From: Enterovibrio baiacu
Lineage (GTDB): Bacteria > Pseudomonadota > Gammaproteobacteria > Enterobacterales > Vibrionaceae
Direction: 5' to 3'
Assembly: GCF_004120195.1 (NCBI RefSeq)
Contig: NZ_SCHN01000011.1
Coordinates: forward strand, 1 to 64,000
DNA: 64,000 nt
Every line of letters starts with the position of its first letter. Positions within the stretch are counted from its first letter, which is position 1. Of this stretch, positions 17,541-26,581 are shown in pieces. The notes under the pieces are model-generated. The model saw nothing but the letters and a program-made list of their open reading frames with translations. It was not told the DNA's origin and searched no databases. The translations under genes and the position numbers were made by a program.

Positions 17541-19340
17541 ATGAAACCCGAGGTATTGTCCACGCCTTACATGGCGTCAAATGCCGCGAAAGAGTCCGAG
17601 AAGCTTGCTTCTCGGCTCGTCGTTCGCGCGGGAGGGGGCTCTGTTGCGGGGCGAAAGCCCCCAAATCAAGATGCCTTTGCCGTTAAAATCCCCAGCAACC
17701 TGAGTGAACTCAAACACAAAGGCGTGGTTGCGACGATTGCGGATGGCGTAAGTTCAAGCGAGGTCAGCCAAAAGGCCAGCGAAACCAGTGTGACGGAATT
17801 CATCAATGACTACATGGATACGCCGAACACGTGGTCTGTGAAATCGTCAGCGGGGGCGGTACTTAAATCCATCAACCATTGGCTTTTCCATCACGCAAAG
17901 CAAGACGGTGAGAAATCCAATGCCATGGTCGCCGCGTTTACGGGCGTTGTCATTAAATCAAACACTGCCCATCTTTTTCACATGGGTGACTGTCGGGTTT
18001 ATCTTCTTCGAGATAAAACGCTGACGCAGTTAACTCAAGACCACCGCCGTTACACCAGCAAAACACAGCACCACTTAACGCGTGCTCTTGGCATTGATAG
18101 CCATTTAGAAGTCGACTACAAGTTATCCGCGGTTCAGGCTGGTGATGTGTTGTTGATGACCACAGACGGCGTGCATGATGCCTTGTCAGAAAAGGACATA
18201 CTTACCTTCCTGAAAGGCAAGGTATGCGGCCAAGACGAAAGCCTTGAGACCGTTGCGACAGCGCTGGTAGACAAAGCGTTGGCGGCGGGCAGTGATGACA
18301 ATATCTCCTGCCTGTTTCTTGCCATTGATGCGTTGCCGAAAGCTGCTTTCGATGAGGCGTTTCGGCATCGCGCAGAACAAGTTATCCCGCCAGTGTTGTT
18401 GGAAGGGCAACAGATCGACCACTTCCAGATCAAGCGCGTGATATACAGCGGAAGCCGAAGCCATTTGTATCTCGCGAGAAGCACGCAAGATGACAAACAA
18501 TACGTTTTGAAAATGCCGTCTCAGAACTTCGCGGACGACGACGTGTATCTGTCTGGCTTTATTCGGGAAGGGTGGATCGGAGAGCAAGTACGGCAGCGTG
18601 GCGTGATGAAAATTCACCCCCAAACTTGGCATTCGCGCTTCCTCTATCATGTCTGTGATTATGTGGATGGGATGACGCTCAGGCAGTGGATGCTTGATAA
18701 CCCGACGCCGACACTCACGCAAATCCGTACGCTTGCCAAAGGCGCGATTCGTTCGATGCGCGTCTTACAGCGTATGGCTGTGGTGCATCGTGATATCAAG
18801 CCTGACAACCTGATGGTGGATAAAGACATGAACCTTGTCCTGATCGATTATGGGACGGCACAAGCGCAAGGCTTGGAAGAACTGTCAGGGCATGTTGAAG
18901 AAAGTTATCCCGTTGGGGATTTAAATTATGCTGCGCCTGAGTATTTGAAGGGAAACAAAGCCACCTTGTCGTCAGACGTCTATTCACTCGGTGTAACCTT
19001 CTACGAAATGCTCACAGGGCATTTACCGTTTAAGCCAGTGAATGCGTCAAACCCACGAGCATCAAACCGACAAACCTACACCCCTGCGGTGGTGTTTCGG
19101 CCTGATGTGCCTGATTGGTTTGATGCAGCGCTGAAAAAGGCGTGTCATTCCATTCCATCCGCGCGGTATGACGTGCTGTCAGAGTTTGAGCAAGATTTGC
19201 TGACCCCGAACCGGGATCTAGAAAAGACAAGCCAACAGCGCGCGATGATCGAAAAAGACCCCGTGCGCTTTTGGAAAGGGTTATCCGTGGTGTTGTTTAC
19301 GATGGTGATGTTGCTTACGGCGCTGCTTGTTCAGGCTTAG
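17541..19340 (+). CDS. Fused PP2C phosphatase and Ser/Thr protein kinase, membrane-anchored
   Basis: A 599-residue signalling protein. The N-terminal half is a PP2C phosphatase (about 25-255) with metal-binding motifs NQDAF, IADGVSSSE, HMGDCRVYLL and SDDNISC. A eukaryotic-type kinase follows (about 280-550): catalytic loop VVHRDIKPDNLM, a DYG in place of DFG, YAAPEY in the activation segment, and DVYSLGVTFYEMLTG. The ATP-binding Lys is in QYVLKMP. The last 23 residues form a membrane helix, placing both domains in the cytoplasm. It starts two bases after the transporter stop, so translation is probably coupled. A similar kinase gene sits beside the nir/nas genes of Pseudomonas aeruginosa. The targets are not known. 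Confidence 0.92.
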   Translation: MKPEVLSTPYMASNAAKESEKLASRLVVRAGGGSVAGRKPPNQDAFAVKIPSNLSELKHKGVVATIADGVSSSEVSQKASETSVTEFINDYMDTPNTWSVKSSAGAVLKSINHWLFHHAKQDGEKSNAMVAAFTGVVIKSNTAHLFHMGDCRVYLLRDKTLTQLTQDHRRYTSKTQHHLTRALGIDSHLEVDYKLSAVQAGDVLLMTTDGVHDALSEKDILTFLKGKVCGQDESLETVATALVDKALAAGSDDNISCLFLAIDALPKAAFDEAFRHRAEQVIPPVLLEGQQIDHFQIKRVIYSGSRSHLYLARSTQDDKQYVLKMPSQNFADDDVYLSGFIREGWIGEQVRQRGVMKIHPQTWHSRFLYHVCDYVDGMTLRQWMLDNPTPTLTQIRTLAKGAIRSMRVLQRMAVVHRDIKPDNLMVDKDMNLVLIDYGTAQAQGLEELSGHVEESYPVGDLNYAAPEYLKGNKATLSSDVYSLGVTFYEMLTGHLPFKPVNASNPRASNRQTYTPAVVFRPDVPDWFDAALKKACHSIPSARYDVLSEFEQDLLTPNRDLEKTSQQRAMIEKDPVRFWKGLSVVLFTMVMLLTALLVQA

Positions 19341-19957
19341 CGCTGCGCGGTTAACGCAAGCATGACTCCTACACCCATGAATGTACCGCCAAAGGTACGT
19401 GGCAGCCATTTGGAATGAGCAAGGCGCTTGGATCGCGTGAAGGCTTTCACGCCCCAATAGCCATACCCGCACAGACAGGTGATTGAACAGCACATGAGCG
19501 TGACGACCAGTAAAGAAAACTGAGGTAATAGCGCTTCGTTGATGTTGATAAACTGCGGAAATAACGCCGTGGTAAAGACAATGGCTTTTGGGTTGGTGAG
19601 GGCAACCAGCACACCTTGCAGATAGTAACTTTTGGTATTCACGGTTTTAGGCGCATCGTCCAAAGAAATTGCCATGCCGTTTCGCCATGTTTTTATGCCG
19701 AGGTAAAAGAGGTAGCACGCCCCCAGCACTTTGATCACCAAAAACGCGGTGGCAGAGCTCAACACCAAGGCACTCAGCCCCAGCACTGAAAACGAAGACA
19801 TCAAAAACAGCCCCGTGACATTCCCCAAGATCGTAAACACCGCTTTTTTTAACCCTGAACGAACCGAATGCGTCATCACCAGTAAGATCGCAGGCCCTGG
19901 AGAAAGCGCCGCGATAAAAGCAATCGACAGAAAGGCGAGCCAAGTTTCGAACGTCAT
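19337..19957 (-). CDS. LysE/RhtB-family amino-acid exporter
   Basis: A 206-residue inner-membrane protein with six hydrophobic segments. It has the family's N-terminal signature: FLSIAFIAALSPGPAILLVMTHSVRSG. Members export amino acids such as lysine, homoserine, threonine or leucine; the substrate cannot be told here. The start ATG has a good AAGGAG site. Its 3' end overlaps the 3' end of the kinase gene by four bases, tail to tail, so there is no room for a terminator between them. Confidence 0.9.
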   Translation of the reverse strand: MTFETWLAFLSIAFIAALSPGPAILLVMTHSVRSGLKKAVFTILGNVTGLFLMSSFSVLGLSALVLSSATAFLVIKVLGACYLFYLGIKTWRNGMAISLDDAPKTVNTKSYYLQGVLVALTNPKAIVFTTALFPQFININEALLPQFSLLVVTLMCCSITCLCGYGYWGVKAFTRSKRLAHSKWLPRTFGGTFMGVGVMLALTAQR

Positions 19958-20152
19958 TGTTTCTCCTTGATTGCGTGAGGTGATGAAAATCTAGATTTGG
20001 GTCGGATTCAGATAGACCCCGCGATAACCACATGCTGGTGTGAACAAAAATCACGCATTTATCCTTCCATAAAACCATGTTGTGTATGCAATAGAAAGCA
20101 TCATTGGCTTATTAACGTGTCAGCTATTGAGACAAAAGTCCTGTTTAAGATT

Positions 20153-20161
20153 GGGGGGGGG
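20153..20161 (+). repeat. G9 homopolymer tract upstream of the RCC1 lipoprotein
   Basis: Nine consecutive G in the 301-bp gap between the LysE gene and the lipoprotein gene, about 100 bases before the latter's start. Long G runs are slippage-prone and, when near a promoter, can alter expression. Confidence 0.8.
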
Positions 20162-20258
20162 AATTACTGCCTGATCTGCGTTAGGCGCATATTGTTTTTT
20201 CCTCAAATGAGAATAAGAATCGAAACCAGTATCATGCGCATAACCAAAGGGGAAAATA

Positions 20259-22130
20259 ATGCTCAACAAAAAATGGATGTCACTGGCATTGGCAAGTACC
20301 GCCGTTGTATTGACAGGGTGCCCAGCGTTAAAGGAAGGCAAGCTAGATCTTCCCGTGGAGGGAATGCATTACGAATCTTCGGTTTATAAAGGGACAACGG
20401 ACGAAGAGGGCTCGTTTTATTACTTTGCTGGCGACAAAGTCCGTTTCAGCGTGGATGGCGTGAAATTTTCGAAAGTGAAAGGAAAAGAAACGGTATCACT
20501 TGCTGCGTTGGTACGTGAAGATGACTTGCGTGACGAGGAATCTGTCAAACTCCTAAAAATGCTGATCGCGCTCGACAGCGATGGTGACATGTACAACGGA
20601 TTGTCCCTTGATGCGGCAACTTCTTCTAAGCGTAAGCGCGCTTTCAAAAAACTTTCTGATGCGCAATACGAGAACATTGTGGGTGATGTCGGCGACGCGC
20701 AAGCGTATGCCTTTGTGAAATGGGAGCAAGCAGGCTCAGACATTGCCATGGCCGCGGGTAACCACCACACCCTAGGCTTGAGCGCGGAAGGTAAGCCTTT
20801 CAGCTTTGGCGAGAACTATGGCGGTTTTGCTTATGGCGAAGATCTGAACCGCTACTGCGACGGAAAAATGCGCACCAAGCTTGGCCGAGCATCGGACCTC
20901 TATCTGCCAGAAGGCACTGAACTGGTCACGGAACCACGAGATGGCCTGACAGAAGCGGAAGGTGGATGCTATGTCGATTTGTTGAACCAGCGTCTCTACG
21001 GCCTTTCAAACCCTACCTCTGCGTGGATTGACACGGATGGTGTTACGTTCAAATCCATCTCTACCGATCAAATTGATGGCACCATGGTGACGGAAGACGG
21101 TCGCTTGTTTGTGTTTGGCCCTAACAACCGTGGTCAATTAGGTCTCGGTCATGAAGACACCGTCGATGCGCCAGTGGAAGTGACATTACCCGATGACGAG
21201 CTAGCGGTGTATGCGACCAGCGGCAGTGCGAGTGCCTATGTTGTCACGCGCTCAGGCAAGGTGTATTCAGCGGGTGACAATGGGAATTTGCAGCTAGGCC
21301 GTGTGGACGACAAAGATGCAGATCAAAATACCTTCGGGCTGGTGGACATTCCTGCGGACGAATTTATTGTGTCTGTTGCGATTCGTGACCACCATGTTTT
21401 TGCCCTGACGGCGCAAGGCGATGTCTACTCTTGGGGTAACAATGCCCGTGGTGGTGAGCTAGGTGATGGCACCGTCAATGCAGACCGTTCCATGCCAGCG
21501 AAGATTTTAGAAGGTAAAAACATCATCGCAGTAGAAACTGGCGCTGACTACGGTTTGGCGGTTGATGCAGAAGGTACCGTATACGGCTGGGGCAGCAATG
21601 ACTATGGCGCACTTGCTCAAGGTACACCTGTTGCGAACAGCGCAGGCACGCTTTACAAAGTGGAAGACATCACGTCACTGCCTACGCCAGAAGTGCTTGT
21701 AAACTTGCTTCCTGAAAACCTAAGTGGTGATCGTATTGTTGAATTCCAGGGTGGTAGCCGCAACGCTCACGCGCTGACACTGGGCGGTGATGTTTACTCT
21801 TGGGGTGACATGGGATCAGGCTACATGGGCAATGGGTACGCGGTTGATGATCTTGGTATCGAGCGACAAATTGCGGTTCAGCCTGTGAAGAATGAAACGT
21901 TGAGCGAGGTAAACGTTCTGTCGTTGAATTCAAATACATCAAGCCATTTTGCGGTTGATGACAACGGCAAGGTATGGGCGTGGGGTTCAGCGGCTGACGG
22001 TAAACTCGGCGTGGTCGAAGATTACTGTGCTGAAGTGAACGCGGACGCTTACGGTGAAGCGGCGTCAACCAGTGTTTGTTACACACCAGTGGCCTTGTCT
22101 CTTGTGCCGACGAGCGCGGAATTGAAATAA
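20259..22130 (+). CDS. RCC1-repeat lipoprotein
   Basis: A 623-residue lipoprotein. The signal peptide has the lipobox LTGC at about 18-21, so the mature protein is anchored by lipidated Cys, probably in the outer membrane. After about 150 residues of non-repeat sequence come RCC1/alpha-tubulin-suppressor-type repeats. Examples are AMAAGNHHTLGLSAEGKPFSFG, VYSAGDNGNLQLG, DVYSWGNNARGGELGDG, VYGWGSNDYGALAQG, DVYSWGDMGSGYMGNG and KVWAWGSAADGKLG. They probably fold as a seven-bladed propeller for protein binding. The start has AGGGG seven bases upstream. The binding partner is unknown and no neighbour points to one. Confidence 0.85.
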   Translation: MLNKKWMSLALASTAVVLTGCPALKEGKLDLPVEGMHYESSVYKGTTDEEGSFYYFAGDKVRFSVDGVKFSKVKGKETVSLAALVREDDLRDEESVKLLKMLIALDSDGDMYNGLSLDAATSSKRKRAFKKLSDAQYENIVGDVGDAQAYAFVKWEQAGSDIAMAAGNHHTLGLSAEGKPFSFGENYGGFAYGEDLNRYCDGKMRTKLGRASDLYLPEGTELVTEPRDGLTEAEGGCYVDLLNQRLYGLSNPTSAWIDTDGVTFKSISTDQIDGTMVTEDGRLFVFGPNNRGQLGLGHEDTVDAPVEVTLPDDELAVYATSGSASAYVVTRSGKVYSAGDNGNLQLGRVDDKDADQNTFGLVDIPADEFIVSVAIRDHHVFALTAQGDVYSWGNNARGGELGDGTVNADRSMPAKILEGKNIIAVETGADYGLAVDAEGTVYGWGSNDYGALAQGTPVANSAGTLYKVEDITSLPTPEVLVNLLPENLSGDRIVEFQGGSRNAHALTLGGDVYSWGDMGSGYMGNGYAVDDLGIERQIAVQPVKNETLSEVNVLSLNSNTSSHFAVDDNGKVWAWGSAADGKLGVVEDYCAEVNADAYGEAASTSVCYTPVALSLVPTSAELK

Positions 22131-22232
22131 ATGCATTAAACGTGTATTGAGCGAAGTAACACGCGTCATCAGCGATTCCGTTGGCTAGCGGATACCCGAG
22201 TAAATCGAGACGCACATTCGATACGGGAAACG

Positions 22233-22262
22233 AAAGAAGGTGGCTTAGCCACCTTCTTTTTT
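22233..22262 (+). terminator. Terminator after the RCC1 lipoprotein
   Basis: GAAGGTGGC (22236-22244), a TTA loop and GCCACCTTC (22248-22256), then six T. Confidence 0.92.
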
Positions 22263-22295
22263 CTACATACAGGCTGACGCCGAGCTAACGAATGT

Positions 22296-22628
22296 TCAAG
22301 CCTCTTCCATGATGGCTAGCACTTCATGCGTCTCTGTTGGGCGAACAACCCGCGCCACTTCCACGCCGTCTTTTAGCAAAATCACCGTTGGCCAGAGTTT
22401 CACCTTAAAGTGACGACCAAGCGGTTTTCCTTTGCCATCAAAGACCTTGATATGAAGCATTGAGGTAGGCTCGAGTACCTCTTTGATTGCGTCCTGCGCG
22501 CCTTGGCAATGAGGGCACCAAGGTGCGCCAAATTCGATCACCGCCAAGCCTTTCAGGTGCGTGACATCATCAATGGTAGGTGCGTCTTCGTCATAATCAG
22601 GTTTGAACCCGATTGTTGATGCTTTCAT
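22296..22628 (-). CDS. Thioredoxin-family protein
   Basis: A 110-residue cytoplasmic thioredoxin-like protein. The redox motif is GAPWCPHCQGA at about 36-46, a CPHC variant of the usual CGPC. It also has the cis-Pro stretch LWPTVILLKDG and the C-terminal glycine-poor helix of the fold. AAGGAAG precedes the start. It lies 48 bases downstream of the CPXCG gene and is probably co-transcribed with it. It is likely a disulfide reductase of narrow, unknown specificity. Confidence 0.87.
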   Translation of the reverse strand: MKASTIGFKPDYDEDAPTIDDVTHLKGLAVIEFGAPWCPHCQGAQDAIKEVLEPTSMLHIKVFDGKGKPLGRHFKVKLWPTVILLKDGVEVARVVRPTETHEVLAIMEEA

Positions 22629-22676
22629 CGTGTATTCTTCCTTGAAGCGTATTGGGTTAAAAGCGCGTTATTGTGT

Positions 22677-22874
22677 TCAAAATGCATCGTTTTCGTCGTG
22701 CACTGAGACATAAAGAGAGCCATCGTGCTCTTGTTGAACGAAAAAGGTAATCGGCCGACAGCAGACTTGGCAATCTTCAATGTATTGCTGCCCACTGTCT
22801 TCACTGTTGATAAGCACCTGAATCGACTCGCCGCAATACGGGCAATCAATGGCTCTTTCATCCAGTTCCGTCAT
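22677..22874 (-). CDS. CPXCG-motif small cysteine-rich protein
   Basis: A 65-residue protein with CPYCGES at about 11 and CQVCCRP near 36, a likely zinc-ribbon. It also shows the sequence FVQQEHDGSLYVSVHDENDAF typical of the family named for its CPXCG motif. The function is unknown. It lies upstream of, and in line with, the thioredoxin gene. Confidence 0.85.
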   Translation of the reverse strand: MTELDERAIDCPYCGESIQVLINSEDSGQQYIEDCQVCCRPITFFVQQEHDGSLYVSVHDENDAF

Positions 22875-22929
22875 TCACCGTTTCCTTTTTCGTTCCGCTA
22901 AAACCAGTGGGTGATACCAACCGCTAAGA

Positions 22930-23301
22930 CTAGATCCATCGTTTTATGGCCTCGGCAGTGTCGCTTGGGTTGGTATTGAAACAAATGGCCGCTTCAGGGG
23001 CTGCCATGTGTGCGGCATTGACTAAGCGTTCGAAGACGAGGAAATGATCATCATCACGACGCACACCCGCACCAATTAACACGCAATCGTAGCCTTGCCC
23101 TTCGAGCGCTTTGGTCGCCGTCTCAAACGCCGTGTCACCATCACGAATAAAGTGCAGCACAACGTCATAACCGAGTGATACTAAGTTATCGCGGTCGCCT
23201 TCTAATGCCGCCAGCAATTTTTCTGCGCTCATGCCTGGCCATTTATCGTAGTTAACAACGTCAGGGTGCCAGCCGAAAAGGGCGACTTTTTTATCACTCA
23301 T
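22930..23301 (-). CDS. Conserved hypothetical protein, single small alpha/beta domain
   Basis: A 123-residue protein. The start MSDKKVALFGWHPDVV has GGAGG six bases upstream; eleven more in-frame codons lie before it but lack a site. The sequence alternates predicted strands and helices (KVALFGW, DVVLHFI, YDCVLIGAGVR, AAICFNTNP), like a small Rossmann or receiver-like fold. I do not see the phosphoacceptor set of a response regulator. I do not recognise the family and assign no function. Confidence 0.6.
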   Translation of the reverse strand: MSDKKVALFGWHPDVVNYDKWPGMSAEKLLAALEGDRDNLVSLGYDVVLHFIRDGDTAFETATKALEGQGYDCVLIGAGVRRDDDHFLVFERLVNAAHMAAPEAAICFNTNPSDTAEAIKRWI

Positions 23302-23467
23302 AAATCCTCCAATGGAATGCTTTCCCGCCCCCAATGTATCGCTAATCGGTTTGTCATTGTTGTCTGATTTCTAAGCTTAGTTTATCTATTTGCGACGAGG
23401 GATTTGCCGAATGGAAATTGTGTGTGAAGAGAGAGAAGAAGGAGAGTGAAGGGTATATTGGGCGCAA

Positions 23468-23506
23468 TAAAAAGGCGAGCAGGCCGACGACAGGTTATCT
23501 GCTCGC
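23468..23506 (-). terminator. Terminator of the inositol catabolic operon
   Basis: On the minus strand GCGAGCAG (23506-23499) pairs with CTGCTCGC (23482-23475), followed by CTTTTTATT. It sits about 50 bases after the stop of the last gene of the leftward operon. Confidence 0.85.
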
Positions 23507-23553
23507 AAACGTAAACCGTTTTTCAGTAGCAAACGTTGGACGTTGAGCGTTTG

Positions 23554-24726
23554 CTATTGGGTGAGATTTTTTAGCGGTTCCCACTTTCCGTCGTTGTCTG
23601 ACGAACGCACGGCGGCATAAACAAACGCCATGCCGTACGCGCCTTCTTCCACGGTGGGGTTCCACAGGCTGAAAGGTTCGGGCTGCTCGCCCAGCAGGTC
23701 ATCCACAATGTTCGATGCAAAATCGAAATACAGATTGGCGAAGGCTTCGCGGTAGCCTTCAGGGTGTCCAATGGCCACATGGGAAACACGTCTTCCCGCT
23801 TCTGAAAGCCCAATCCCCCCTTTGGTGAGCACATATGCAGGCTTGTCGATAGGGCGAACGATCAATTCATTGGGCTGTTCTTGGTGCCATTCCAATCCAC
23901 CTTTGGTGCCATAAACGGTGAAGTTCAAACCATGCACGCCACCTGCAGCCGCTTGCGTTACCCAGAAAACACCCCGTGCCTTGTTTGGGTAGCGGAGCAA
24001 AATGCCGCAATAATCATCGGCGTTGCGACCTTCCACAATGGCGGTCACGTCAGCACTTAACGACGAGGCTTCCATCCCCATGACATAGCTGGAAAGGTGG
24101 TAGCTGTGTGTGGCAATGTCGCCAAGAATGAGGGAAGGCCCTGCCAGTTCGGGTTTCATGTGCCAGTTTGATCCTGCACGTTCCGATTCCGTGAGCTCGG
24201 CAAGGTGGCCTTGAACATAGTTGCTTTGGACCATGGTGATGTCACCAATAAGGCCTTGTGCCACCATTTCACGGGCTTGTCGCACCATGGCATAGCCACT
24301 GTAGCCGTAAGCGACGCAGTACCGTTTGCCTGACGCTTTCACGCGTTTAACCAAATCGGCGGATTCGTCTTCGGTCATGGTTAATGGCTTTTCGCAAAAT
24401 ACGTTGAACCCGGCCTCAAGGGCATGGCAAGACAATTCATAATGGCTGTTATTGGGTGTCATGATAGCAAGTGCATCAATGGGGTTTGTTGCAAAGGCTT
24501 CGCCAGCAAACAAGGCATCAGGATCGGCGTACGGGCGCTCGATGCCCATGGCTTTTCCCGCCGCGATGGAACGTTCTGGGTTGGAAGAGAAAACGCCGGC
24601 AACCACCTCAAATTCTTCGTGCATGGTGGCAGCGGAGCGATGGATGGAGCCAATGAAAGAATCTGGCCCTCCGCCAATTACGCCTAATCTCAATCTTCTT
24701 CCCAGTTTGCGGTATGCCTTGCTCAT
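23554..24726 (-). CDS. Gfo/Idh/MocA-family oxidoreductase (inositol operon, last gene)
   Basis: A 390-residue NAD(P)-dependent dehydrogenase. It has the Rossmann start LRLGVIGGGPDSFIGSIHR (about 12-30), the EKP motif in NVFCEKPLTM (about 112-121) and the family's GxxxxH segment in ILGDIATHSYHLSSYV. Length and motifs pair it with the gene at 27606-28781 rather than with canonical IolG (about 330-340 residues). Expected reactions are oxidation or reduction of inositols, inososes or related polyols. It is the last gene of the leftward operon, with AAGGA before the start and a terminator after the stop. Confidence 0.88.
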   Translation of the reverse strand: MSKAYRKLGRRLRLGVIGGGPDSFIGSIHRSAATMHEEFEVVAGVFSSNPERSIAAGKAMGIERPYADPDALFAGEAFATNPIDALAIMTPNNSHYELSCHALEAGFNVFCEKPLTMTEDESADLVKRVKASGKRYCVAYGYSGYAMVRQAREMVAQGLIGDITMVQSNYVQGHLAELTESERAGSNWHMKPELAGPSLILGDIATHSYHLSSYVMGMEASSLSADVTAIVEGRNADDYCGILLRYPNKARGVFWVTQAAAGGVHGLNFTVYGTKGGLEWHQEQPNELIVRPIDKPAYVLTKGGIGLSEAGRRVSHVAIGHPEGYREAFANLYFDFASNIVDDLLGEQPEPFSLWNPTVEEGAYGMAFVYAAVRSSDNDGKWEPLKNLTQ

Positions 24727-24774
24727 TGTTACGTCCTTTTAAAAGAGTCCATTTACCCGTTGTGTTGCGATGCC

Positions 24775-25626
24775 TTATTTCAGCAACGGTTGCCTGCTGG
24801 CTGACAGCAGTGCAAGCACGCGCTCTGCTTCTGCTTGCAAGGCGGGCATTGCTTTACCTGCGAAATATTGACGGTCGTATTTATCAGGTTCTTGCGCCAT
24901 GCAATCACGAATCGCATTGCCGAAAGCGACGCGGAAGGTTGTACCGACATTGAACTTGGCGACGCGTTGTTGCTTAAGTTTTAAGAGGTCGGCTTCCGCA
25001 ATGCCTGTTGTGCCATGAATCACTAAGGGAAGCGTGGTCGCCATTTCTATCTGCTTGAGCAGTTCAAACTCAATCGGGCTATCTGCTTCGGTTTTACGGT
25101 GCACATTGCCGACAGACACAGCCAAGGCATCTATGCCGCTTTCTTGTGCATACCGGGTGGCTTCAGCAGGGTCTGTTGACTGAGATTTGATGTGATCTCG
25201 CCCTTCTTGATAAGGCACGGAACCCAGTTCACCTTCAACGGACACCCCGACTGCATGTGCCACTTCAACCACTTGACGGGTGCGACGAATGTTCTCGTCG
25301 AGGGGCAGTTGCGAGCCATCAAACATCACAGAGCTAAACCCTGCATGAATGGCGCGATAGACGATGGCTTCTTCGTAACAATGATCGAGATGCACACACA
25401 CAGGCACTGACGCTGCTTTCGCCATTGGAACCAGCATTCCTGCCATGGCTTCGACACCCGCAAGGTCTACCATGTCTTTGTTCACCGCCAGGATAACGGG
25501 CAGCGAACGTGCTTCCGCGGCCGCGATGATAGCTTGAGCTTCTTCAAGCCCAAACACATTGCAGCAGGCGATAGCGCCGTCTGACACGGCGGCATCGGGG
25601 AGTAAATCGTTGAGGTTAACTAACAT
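24775..25626 (-). CDS. iolJ: Class II ketose-bisphosphate aldolase family, IolJ-like
   Basis: A 283-residue (beta/alpha)8 aldolase of the FbaA/GatY/IolJ type. Zinc ligands are in VHLDHCYE and in VIHGTTGI; SVEGELGSVPYQEG carries the family Glu motif, and KFNVGTTFR the C-terminal phosphate-loop motif. In the inositol pathway IolJ splits 2-deoxy-5-keto-gluconate 6-phosphate, the product of IolC, into dihydroxyacetone phosphate and malonate semialdehyde. This role is inferred from the operon; the fold itself is clear. It is 27 bases after iolB and 48 before the next oxidoreductase gene. Confidence 0.87.
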   Translation of the reverse strand: MLVNLNDLLPDAAVSDGAIACCNVFGLEEAQAIIAAAEARSLPVILAVNKDMVDLAGVEAMAGMLVPMAKAASVPVCVHLDHCYEEAIVYRAIHAGFSSVMFDGSQLPLDENIRRTRQVVEVAHAVGVSVEGELGSVPYQEGRDHIKSQSTDPAEATRYAQESGIDALAVSVGNVHRKTEADSPIEFELLKQIEMATTLPLVIHGTTGIAEADLLKLKQQRVAKFNVGTTFRVAFGNAIRDCMAQEPDKYDRQYFAGKAMPALQAEAERVLALLSASRQPLLK

Positions 25627-25653
25627 TGCATCTTCCCTGTGAATGTTGGTGCG

Positions 25654-26514
25654 TTACTTAAACTTCGCCACCATGTCTTTGATACCAGGAATGGTGTGAA
25701 CCTGATATTCATGGTGCGGGTCGAAGTGTTGAACCAGCGATTTGCTGCTCTCACCCACGATGATCGTGAAGTAGTACATTTCATAGCCTGGGGCGGCGAC
25801 GGAAGGGTGATAGCCCTTATCAATCGCAATCACGCTGCCCGTACGCACATGGTAGACAGGGCCAAAATCATCTTCGTGTTCGTAAAGGAACTGCGCGCCA
25901 AACCCAAAGTCCGGGTTAAACCTGAATTGGTACACTTCTTCGTAGCGTGTTTCTGCAGGTGGGCGCTCTTCATCATGCTTATGCGGCGGGAAGCCTGACC
26001 AACCGCCAGCGCCAACAGTAAACAACTCACTGACTAATAGACGGCCGCGCTGGTCTGCGTTTTTCTGACCAAGAATGTGCTTAATCTTGCGGTGGGTTTT
26101 GGTGTCGTCACTGCCATATTGGATTTTGTCTGTGTCTTCTGGCGCAATGGCAAATGACGTGAGTGGTTCGCTGCCTTCTTCTGGCGTAAAGCGTCCACCA
26201 GCAATCATCACATCGGCGGTGTCAGAAACACAAGTGATGGTGACTTCACTGCCGACAGGCGCGTACACAGCAGCAGGATCGCCATCCCATACATGAGCGC
26301 GTTTGCCGATGTTGTTGTAGGTTTCGCCATCGACCGTGATGTCACAGGTGCCGCCTGCAAGTACCACGGCGGATTCATAATTTTCTAGCGAGTAGCTGTA
26401 ACTTGCACCTTGGTGTAGTTTCACTGGGTTGAAATAGCACAATGGGGTGGTGTCATCATCTACGCCGATGACTGGCTCATTCTTGTTATCAAACGGAGGG
26501 ATATGCTTTCCCAT
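25654..26514 (-). CDS. iolB: 5-deoxy-glucuronate isomerase (first copy)
   Basis: A 286-residue bicupin. Metal-binding residues appear in FPPHKHDEERPPAETRYEEVY (His, His, Glu) and in KGYHPSVAAPGYEMYYF. The start MGKHIPPF has AAGGAG seven bases upstream; six further in-frame codons include that site and are not used. It converts 5-deoxy-glucuronate to 5-dehydro-2-deoxy-gluconate, the IolC substrate. A second, shorter homologue is at 51976. This copy diverges more from the textbook IolB N-terminus, so a related substrate is possible. Confidence 0.88.
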   Translation of the reverse strand: MGKHIPPFDNKNEPVIGVDDDTTPLCYFNPVKLHQGASYSYSLENYESAVVLAGGTCDITVDGETYNNIGKRAHVWDGDPAAVYAPVGSEVTITCVSDTADVMIAGGRFTPEEGSEPLTSFAIAPEDTDKIQYGSDDTKTHRKIKHILGQKNADQRGRLLVSELFTVGAGGWSGFPPHKHDEERPPAETRYEEVYQFRFNPDFGFGAQFLYEHEDDFGPVYHVRTGSVIAIDKGYHPSVAAPGYEMYYFTIIVGESSKSLVQHFDPHHEYQVHTIPGIKDMVAKFK

Positions 26515-26581
26515 GATGAACTCCTTATTCATTCCGTGAATCTTGATTCGATAAGGCTAACGGTATGCCGCCAGCCCTCGT

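Noticed and set aside
20200-20230. Fur-box-like AATGAGAATAAGAATC before the RCC1 lipoprotein
   Set aside because: Only one half resembles the Fur consensus and the dyad is missing, so the match is too weak to claim iron control.
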